Translations under genes and position numbers: made by a program
Assembly (NCBI GenBank): GCA_027317185.1
Contig: DAHVFB010000022.1
Coordinates: forward strand, 1-37,335
Direction of reading: 5' to 3'
Source: Deltaproteobacteria bacterium
GTDB lineage: Bacteria > Desulfobacterota > Binatia > Binatales > Binataceae
Length of the DNA stretch: 37,335 nt
The notes under the pieces: model-generated
What the model saw: only the letters and a program-made list of their open reading frames with translations
Told to the model about the DNA's origin: nothing
Databases searched by the model: none
Shown: positions 31,744 to 37,335 of the stretch, piece by piece
Position numbering within the stretch: the first letter of the stretch is position 1
How the letters are laid out: the number at the start of each line of letters is the position of its first letter

Positions 31744-34700
31744 ATGGACCGCGATATCCGTAGAGGAAAGGATGCATTCAAGTCCTCTTTGGTCTATATG
31801 CCGCTCAAATTCACGAGTCTGATGGTTGCTTTAATGGCGCTCAGCTTGCTCAACGTGCGCGGGGCGTATGCGGATTGCTCGGCCCTGATGACCGGAGCAG
31901 CGCTTTCGATCTGCGTGTCGCCCGCTGGAAATTCCAATAAGCCGGTCAGGATTGGTTCGGGAAATTGCGCGGGAAAGGCGTATTACGTCGACCAGTCGTT
32001 CGTCAATCTGGGCGACATCACGATTGAAAAAGGCGCGACGTTATCCTTTCCCAACAGCGGCAATCTGTCGCTGCAGACCGCCAACATCTTTATTCACGGC
32101 ACTTTGCAGGTCGGCAACTCGAGCTGTCCAATCGGATCGGGTACCGGCAACGCGGGCAATACGGTGACGATCCAGTTGACCGGGGTGCGACCCGATAAAT
32201 TGCCCTTCGTTCCGGATTGCAGAAATCGCGACGGCGAAGCGTCGCGTTTCGACAAGGGTATTCTGGTCTGCCAGGACGGCACGCTCAATATGTACGGCGC
32301 CAAGGGAGTTCCGCCCAACGGCGTCAATTGGACGACCTTGCTCAAGCCGGCGGGCGATCCCACCCTTTATGGTGCCGGCAAGGGCCTTGGTGCGCCGGTG
32401 ACCGAACCCGACGCGCGGACAATCCATGTCACCGACAATGTGATCGACGCGGCCAGCGGCTGGAAGCAGGGTGACTGGATCGCGATCGCGACGACCAGCT
32501 ACTCGCCGTTCGAGACCGAAATCGCGCAACTCGCGGCGGATCCGCAGGTCGACAGCATCAATGGCGGATACCTGCTGACCCTGGTTCAACCGCTGCAATA
32601 CTACCATTTCGGCGGGCTCGCTCCTTCCTCCGCCGATCCCTCGAATCCGGCGTGCAAAAATTCCGCCGGCACCGTGCTGCCGGCCTTCTTCTGCGATCCG
32701 GCCAGCAAGAACTTTGGCGTTGACGAGCGCGCCGAGGTCGGTTTGCTCAGCCGCAATATCAAGCTGACCTCATCCACTCTGCCCTTCTGGATGGCGAATA
32801 ATAGCTATTCGACAAGTAGTGCGATTCAGGTACGAATCGGCGCCCAGGTGTATCAGTTTTCCACCACGGCTGGCGGTACCAGCGGAAGCCGGCAGCCCGC
32901 GTCGTGGCCCACCGGGAATGGCGCCACAGTATGCGACAACGGCACCGGCGACACCTGCGCCGGCGGCGTGCTATGGGCCAATGCGGGGCTCTTCGACCAG
33001 GCCTGGGGCGGCGAAACCAGGGTGCTGCATGGTTTCGCGGCGGTGAATATCCAGGGTGTCGAGATCGCGGGCTACGGCAAGGATTCGCTGGGCAGCTACC
33101 CGATCCACTTCCACCAGGACGGGATATTGAAAACCTCTCCGCTGGTCGATTCCAACAGTATACATCACAGTTACAACAAATGTGTTACGGTCCACTCGAC
33201 GACTAACCTCAACATAACCAATAACGTCTGCGTGCGCGCCGACGGCCATCTCTTTTACGAAGAGATCGGCGACGAAGATAAAATTACATTTCAGGGTAAT
33301 TTGGGGCTGGGCGCGACCAGTAACAACTTCGGCATCTCGCCCGCCAGCGCGATTCCGGCCTATTGGTGGAGCGGCGATAACCTTGCCTATTCGCTCGGCT
33401 ACGACGGCCTGAATGTTCCCGACGTCGATAGCCAGACAAATCCGTCGCACGGATCGTGCATGGTGCCGGATGGGAACGGCGGCAACGATCTGATTAATGC
33501 GCCGACTTATCCGAAAGAAAATACCAAATGCACCACCGAACAACTATATACCGAACCGGCGAGCGGATTCTGGATCGTCAACCCGACCACCAACATGATC
33601 GGCAATTCGATCGGCGGATGCCAGGGCGTCGGTATCGGCTACTGGTACGTGCCGCCGCCCAGCGGACGGCTGCCTTTCGTGCCGGTCGGCACCTTTCTGA
33701 ACAACAGCGCGCACGCCTGCTATGACGGCTTTTTCGGCGAGGCTTTCAATACCTGGACCGGCCAGCTGCATCCGCTGCAGGTCGGGCAGCCGGGCGACGA
33801 GACTAACGCATTGATTGCGACCTTTAACGGCCTCAATGCCTCGCGCAACCGTTACCTGGGCGCCTGGATCCGGCCCGATTGGTTTGTTTTCAATAATGCC
33901 CGTCTGGCCACCAATCGCGACGATATCTCGATCGTTACGGCTGGCGGCGCCGACGGCAGCGCGCCGGGCGTATGGTCGATGTTCGCGAATTCCGTGGTGG
34001 TGGGCGTTAGCCAGAATAATGTCGATCGGTTCGGTCCGTGCCCGGACGTGAATTCGGCCTACCCGGCCGGCGGCGGCAAGCGTGGCTGTATCGATCAGAC
34101 GCCGGCGGCGTTCGATCAGATTGGTCTCGGCTATCCCGATCCGACTTTCAACTTCAGTGGATTCTTTATCTACGACGGGCCGCCGCGCATCGTCGACGAT
34201 CACTTCGTTAATTTCAATGTCGATATAACTCCCCATCTGACGACCGCGGATAACACCTTTCTTGCCAACTACAAATCCTCGCATGGCGGGTTCATCTACG
34301 AGGGCGACGCCGCGCTCGGCTGGTTCAAGAACAACCAGAGTGCCTATCCGGCGACGACCACTACCGAGGGGCTGCTGTTTACCAACGTCGATTTCCGTCA
34401 TCAGATATTTACCGAATTGGTCAATCTGGGGGATTTTGACGACGGCGACAAGAATACTGTGATAGTCGATCGCGACGGGTCGCTGACCGGGTTGTCAGTC
34501 GTCGATTCAACTAGCAACACGCTCATTCCCGGTGAATATCCGATCTCGCTCAACAACCTGCCCTTCAATGTTGCCTCCAACGCGATCGACGAATGTCTCG
34601 CGACTGGCGGTCAGAACGCCGTCCTGGAGGGCCGGCCGACTTCGCTGATTTCCGCGGGGCAGGTGGGCACGCTCGAATTTCAGGCGCTCTGGCCCGAGAA

Positions 34701-35898
34701 GGGGTTTAAACCCCCGCCGGCCGATAACGTGCCCCCGCTCGATGAGAGATACGAGCAATGGATCACCTTCACCAAGGATACGGTCGATTATCCGACGCTC
34801 TACCCAGGCCAGCACTGGAGCATGGATCTTCACGGGCGCAATAATAACGGCGTCTGGGAACCCAAGGTTCAAAACGGATATGGCTATACGATCAGCGTGC
34901 CTAAGACGATCGATGCGCATAAGACCAATCAGGATATCGCGGGCATTCCCAAGGTCGTGGATATCGGGCTCACCGACGCACATATCAGCCCGACTCAGAA
35001 TAATCACACCTTCTACGTGCGCGTTTCGCTGGTCTACAACGGTGTGAATGGACCGCCGGACAAGCTCAAAATCACGCGTGGCTTCAGATCCTGGGGATCG
35101 CCCACCGGCATCCTCAGTCCGCCATTTTTCAATGACCCGCTGGGCCAGTACTGGATGCGCACGCAGTGCTGGAATCTCGACACGCAACAGCCGCTTTTCA
35201 AGGACTGCCCAGGCAAGGGGCTCAAGTTGCCCAATGGCAGCGGCGACACGGCCAGTTGCGACACGCCGGCCGATCCGAATCTCAAGATCAGACTCGAGAC
35301 CGTGGTTGATCGCGAGGATCCGAACAGGTCGAAGCGGTTATGCGTCTACCAGCCCTTTGAACTGACTAATGCTGGCACCGACATTACTAAAGTTACTCCC
35401 AGTAGTGATAGCTATTACTACAACAACGGCATATTGACGTTCTACGTGCGCCAGGACGACCTCAACACGGAGGGCCAATCGCCCGTCGGCGAATGTCTCA
35501 CGCCGACCAAGCAGGCCGGCTGCGGCACCTCCTGCCCCACGTTCCAGAATCCGGCGCCGGACTGCTCGTGCAGTAACTTCAATCCGTGCCCTGACGTTGC
35601 GGACGGCGAAGCATACTACGCCTGTCCGGTCGAAGGCTGTGTTGACTATCGCGTCACCGTCATGGATTCGAACTATCAGCCGGCGGCCATCGATTGCGAC
35701 ACAAATCCAACGCTCTGCACCTCGGCCTATACGATGACCCCGCCGGCCAACCAGAATCTGTTGACGGTCGCGACCAATCCGCTGCCCGGCACGCCGTTCA
35801 CGCGCCTGGAGCAGAACAGCGCCCAGGGACTGCCGCACGCCGTGCCGTCGGGGGGCCCGACGCCGAGTTGCCCGATCACGACTATCGGGGATCCGTAA
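31744..35898 (+). CDS. Exported G8-domain protein resembling CEMIP/TMEM2
   Basis: 1384 residues, exported. The signal segment is LKFTSLMVALMALSLLNVRG with AYA cleavage near 44. A G8-like domain follows (about 85-235: DITIEKGATLSFPNSGNLSL, IFIHGTLQVGNSSCPIG, ILVCQDGTLNMYGAKG). Then, in the order I recall for human CEMIP/TMEM2: GWKQGDWIAIATTSYS (about 239), AEVGLLSRNI (330), GYGKDSLGSYPIHFH (443), NSIHHSYNKCVTVHSTTNL (471), GHLFYEEIGDED (501), SGFWIVNPTTNMIGN (607), FSGFFIYDGPPRI and DGDKNTVIVDRDGSLTGL (about 899). That family depolymerises hyaluronan or supports its breakdown. A module at about 349-413 (TTAGGTSGSRQPASWP, VLWAN) looks like a phage-fibre or carbohydrate-binding insert. The C-terminus is Cys-rich (CGTSCPTF, CSCSNFNPCPD, CPVEGC). 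Start: ATG 31744 has AGAGGTG six bases upstream. The active site and substrate are unproven. Confidence 0.82.
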   Translation: MDRDIRRGKDAFKSSLVYMPLKFTSLMVALMALSLLNVRGAYADCSALMTGAALSICVSPAGNSNKPVRIGSGNCAGKAYYVDQSFVNLGDITIEKGATLSFPNSGNLSLQTANIFIHGTLQVGNSSCPIGSGTGNAGNTVTIQLTGVRPDKLPFVPDCRNRDGEASRFDKGILVCQDGTLNMYGAKGVPPNGVNWTTLLKPAGDPTLYGAGKGLGAPVTEPDARTIHVTDNVIDAASGWKQGDWIAIATTSYSPFETEIAQLAADPQVDSINGGYLLTLVQPLQYYHFGGLAPSSADPSNPACKNSAGTVLPAFFCDPASKNFGVDERAEVGLLSRNIKLTSSTLPFWMANNSYSTSSAIQVRIGAQVYQFSTTAGGTSGSRQPASWPTGNGATVCDNGTGDTCAGGVLWANAGLFDQAWGGETRVLHGFAAVNIQGVEIAGYGKDSLGSYPIHFHQDGILKTSPLVDSNSIHHSYNKCVTVHSTTNLNITNNVCVRADGHLFYEEIGDEDKITFQGNLGLGATSNNFGISPASAIPAYWWSGDNLAYSLGYDGLNVPDVDSQTNPSHGSCMVPDGNGGNDLINAPTYPKENTKCTTEQLYTEPASGFWIVNPTTNMIGNSIGGCQGVGIGYWYVPPPSGRLPFVPVGTFLNNSAHACYDGFFGEAFNTWTGQLHPLQVGQPGDETNALIATFNGLNASRNRYLGAWIRPDWFVFNNARLATNRDDISIVTAGGADGSAPGVWSMFANSVVVGVSQNNVDRFGPCPDVNSAYPAGGGKRGCIDQTPAAFDQIGLGYPDPTFNFSGFFIYDGPPRIVDDHFVNFNVDITPHLTTADNTFLANYKSSHGGFIYEGDAALGWFKNNQSAYPATTTTEGLLFTNVDFRHQIFTELVNLGDFDDGDKNTVIVDRDGSLTGLSVVDSTSNTLIPGEYPISLNNLPFNVASNAIDECLATGGQNAVLEGRPTSLISAGQVGTLEFQALWPEKGFKPPPADNVPPLDERYEQWITFTKDTVDYPTLYPGQHWSMDLHGRNNNGVWEPKVQNGYGYTISVPKTIDAHKTNQDIAGIPKVVDIGLTDAHISPTQNNHTFYVRVSLVYNGVNGPPDKLKITRGFRSWGSPTGILSPPFFNDPLGQYWMRTQCWNLDTQQPLFKDCPGKGLKLPNGSGDTASCDTPADPNLKIRLETVVDREDPNRSKRLCVYQPFELTNAGTDITKVTPSSDSYYYNNGILTFYVRQDDLNTEGQSPVGECLTPTKQAGCGTSCPTFQNPAPDCSCSNFNPCPDVADGEAYYACPVEGCVDYRVTVMDSNYQPAAIDCDTNPTLCTSAYTMTPPANQNLLTVATNPLPGTPFTRLEQNSAQGLPHAVPSGGPTPSCPITTIGDP

Positions 35899-35916
35899 TG
35901 CGCGCGCCGCGCGCAT
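35898..35916. terminator. GC-rich perfect palindrome after the CEMIP-like gene
   Basis: atgcgcgcg (35898-35906), central c, cgcgcgcat (35908-35916), starting on the last base of the stop codon. It lies between convergent genes, so a terminator role is plausible; loop geometry is tight and no T-run follows. Confidence 0.4.
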
Positions 35917-35988
35917 GCAATCAAGACCTGCGCGCCGCGCGTAGCGCGCCTCGGGGATCGGGCGGGCCGTCGCCGCGTGCGGTCCCGA

Positions 35989-36999
35989 TCAGCCCTCGAC
36001 CTTGAGCTTCACCGCCAGCGCGACTTCCTCCGCGCTGCCGATATAGACCGGCACGCGCTCGTGGATGCGCTCGGGGACGACCTCGAGTGCGCGCCCGCGC
36101 CCGGTCGAGCCGGCGCCGCCGGCGTGCTCGGCCAGCATCGATAGCGGGGCGACCTCGTACATCAGGCGCAGCTTGCCCTTGGGCGCGCCGCCGGCGGTTA
36201 CCTCGCTGGGATAGAAGAAGAGTCCGCCGTTGAGCAGGCATCGATGGAAGTCGCCGACGAAGGCGCCGCAATAGCGCAGCGAATAGCCCCCGCCCTCGGC
36301 CTTCGGTCCGCACAGCCGCTCGATCAGCGCGCGCGTGCCCGGATTCCATCGCGCGGCGTTGGCCTGATTGACGGCGTAGGTCTTGCCGCGCTCGGGCATG
36401 CGGATTTTTTCCTGCCAGAGTACGAATTCGCCGATGCCGCGGTCGAGCACGAAGGCGTTGACGCCGTCGCCCGCCGTCCATACCAGCATCGTCGCCGGCC
36501 CATAGAGCGCGTAGCCGGCCGCAATCTGCGCGCTGCCGGCCGCGAGCACGTCCTCGATACCTTCGCCGTGGCCGGGCCGCCGCCGGCGCACCGCGAAAAT
36601 CGTCCCGAGCGCGCCATTGATATCGGTGTTCGAGGAGCCGTCGAGCGGATCATAGAGCAGCGCATACGAGTCGTTGGTGCATTGCGCCCGGGCGTGCCGC
36701 GGCTCCTCCATCTCTTCCGAGATCAGCGTGCAGACCGGACCGCCGCCGGAAAAGGTGTCGACGAAGACGTTGTTGGACCATTCGTCGAGCTTTTCGACGC
36801 GCTCGCCATGCACGTTGATCGATCCGCTATGGCCGAATCCGCCCTTGAGCGCGGCCCCCGCCAGTTCATGCGCGACGCGCTTTACCGCGAGCGCGACCTG
36901 CTCGAGCGTCACGATCAGGCCGGGATCGATCTGCTGCCGCGTGCGTAGATAACGATCGAGGGTGATCAGCGATGAGTATTTTACGAATGGATTGGCCAT
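35989..36999 (-). CDS. fbp: Class 1 fructose-1,6-bisphosphatase
   Basis: 336-residue class 1 FBPase, which removes the 1-phosphate from fructose 1,6-bisphosphate in gluconeogenesis or the Calvin cycle. Seen: TLEQVALAVKRVAHELAGAA, SGSINVHGERVEKLDEWSNN, CTLISEEMEEPRHA (metal Glu pair), the catalytic metal motif LLYDPLDGSSNTDINGALGT, GYALYGPATMLVWTAGDGV, YCGAFVGDFHRCLLNGGLFF and KLRLMYEVAPLSMLAEHAGG. The ATG at 36999 is preceded by GGAG eight bases upstream; an in-frame ATG at 37068 would add a leader without support. It diverges from a gene that begins at the window's right edge. Works in the same sugar-phosphate pool as the transaldolase. Confidence 0.96.
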   Translation of the reverse strand: MANPFVKYSSLITLDRYLRTRQQIDPGLIVTLEQVALAVKRVAHELAGAALKGGFGHSGSINVHGERVEKLDEWSNNVFVDTFSGGGPVCTLISEEMEEPRHARAQCTNDSYALLYDPLDGSSNTDINGALGTIFAVRRRRPGHGEGIEDVLAAGSAQIAAGYALYGPATMLVWTAGDGVNAFVLDRGIGEFVLWQEKIRMPERGKTYAVNQANAARWNPGTRALIERLCGPKAEGGGYSLRYCGAFVGDFHRCLLNGGLFFYPSEVTAGGAPKGKLRLMYEVAPLSMLAEHAGGAGSTGRGRALEVVPERIHERVPVYIGSAEEVALAVKLKVEG

Positions 37000-37020
37000 T
37001 GTTCTCCGCATGCGAACCTT

Positions 37021-37056
37021 CAGCGTGATCCCAGCCGCCAGCGTGATCCGAGCCGC
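37021..37056. repeat. 18-bp tandem duplication upstream of fbp
   Basis: cagcgtgatcccagccgc (37021-37038) is followed at once by cagcgtgatccgagccgc (37039-37056), 17 of 18 bases identical. It lies 22 bases upstream of the fbp start in the divergent intergenic region. The rest of 37000-37319 shows nothing coding that I can support. Confidence 0.6.
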
Positions 37057-37319
37057 GAACCGGCGCACGATCTGGCGCCCACGTCGTTTGCCGGTCTATC
37101 TGATTTGAAAGCATCACGGACCGCAATCGTCAAGGATATCCAAGCGGCGTCAAGCGGCGCGAACTCCAGCTGGCGCCGCGAGATTTTCGCCGCGCGGCGA
37201 TTCCGCCCTGCGCGGCGGTTTTCAACCCGACGGCGATTCGCGGTATGCTGCGAACGCGGCTACGGCGCACCTGGTGCGGCCGCGCGCGCCGGCGTAAGCG
37301 GTGAAGGAGTGGATACACC

Positions 37320-37335
37320 ATGGACATAGGTATTC
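37320..37335 (+). CDS. Start of a gene cut by the window edge
   Basis: ATG at 37320 preceded by GAAGGAG about ten bases upstream; the visible codons read MDIGI before the window ends. The signal is good but five residues do not identify a family. A start of this form is common in NAD(P)-binding Rossmann enzymes such as 6-phosphogluconate dehydrogenase, which would fit fbp and tal, but that is a guess. Confidence 0.45.

Noticed and set aside
1-37335. tRNA, rRNA or riboswitch genes
   Set aside because: None recognised by eye on either strand; a covariance-model scan would be needed to exclude small structured RNAs.

Overview
The window is a GC-rich bacterial chromosome segment that mixes ordinary metabolic genes with accessory and decaying DNA. 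Its gene content is zinc-ribbon/class III cyclase/ATPase/TPR fusions, CaiB-type CoA transferase, amidohydrolases, a cyclase-family hydrolase, a soluble P450, and secreted proteins with dockerin and Ig-like modules. This fits a soil or groundwater lineage of the former Deltaproteobacteria, for example Candidatus Binatia. That placement is inference from gene content only; a search with the transaldolase or fructose-1,6-bisphosphatase would settle it.

Layout. 1-1.5 kb: remnants of two insertion sequences (IS630 and IS5 types). 1.6-2.6 kb: a DUF202 membrane protein and a frameshifted peroxiredoxin. 2.65-3.95 kb: gene-poor, with a perfect 27-bp palindrome and a possible sigma-54 promoter. 3.95-9.7 kb: a secretome block with a sulfatase-dockerin protein preceded by a 15-bp tandem repeat, a lipoprotein with three Big_5 domains and a DUF3494 ice-binding-like domain, and an unknown secreted protein with 18 cysteines. 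10-13 kb: an SbmA/BacA-type ABC exporter and transaldolase. 13.2-16.7 kb (minus strand): an ABC-2 exporter pair next to shattered NtrC-like and histidine-kinase fragments. 17.2-22.9 kb: a YceI protein, a cytochrome P450, and a cyclase/ATPase/TPR regulator interrupted by two compensating frameshifts. 22.9-31.3 kb: a catabolic block (two amidohydrolases, alpha/beta hydrolase, SnoaL-like protein, MDR oxidoreductase, cyclase-family hydrolase, family III CoA transferase) with a wrecked drug-efflux gene inside it. 31.7-35.9 kb: a 1384-residue exported protein. 36-37.3 kb: class 1 fructose-1,6-bisphosphatase and the first codons of a divergent gene.

The most striking item is the 1384-residue protein. 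It has a G8-like domain, and its order of motifs matches the animal CEMIP (KIAA1199)/TMEM2 hyaluronan-depolymerising family over most of its length, with a phage-fibre-like module inserted in it. Second are two near-identical 113-114 bp MITE-like elements flanked by TA, in opposite orientation, each at the 3' end of a gene; one supplies the stop codon of the YceI gene. Third is a sulfatase whose modification motif reads CSNGR instead of CxPxR or CxAxR.

How the genes may work together. The amidohydrolase/cyclase-family pair at 27.8-29.9 kb looks like an operon and, with the convergent CoA transferase, MDR enzyme and hydrolases, suggests uptake and CoA-activation of an organic acid or ring compound. 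The exported CEMIP-like protein and the sulfatase could act on sulfated or uronic-acid polysaccharides outside the cell. Both are hypotheses. Several genes carry single-base frameshifts; either the region is decaying or the assembly has indel errors, and reads would tell.
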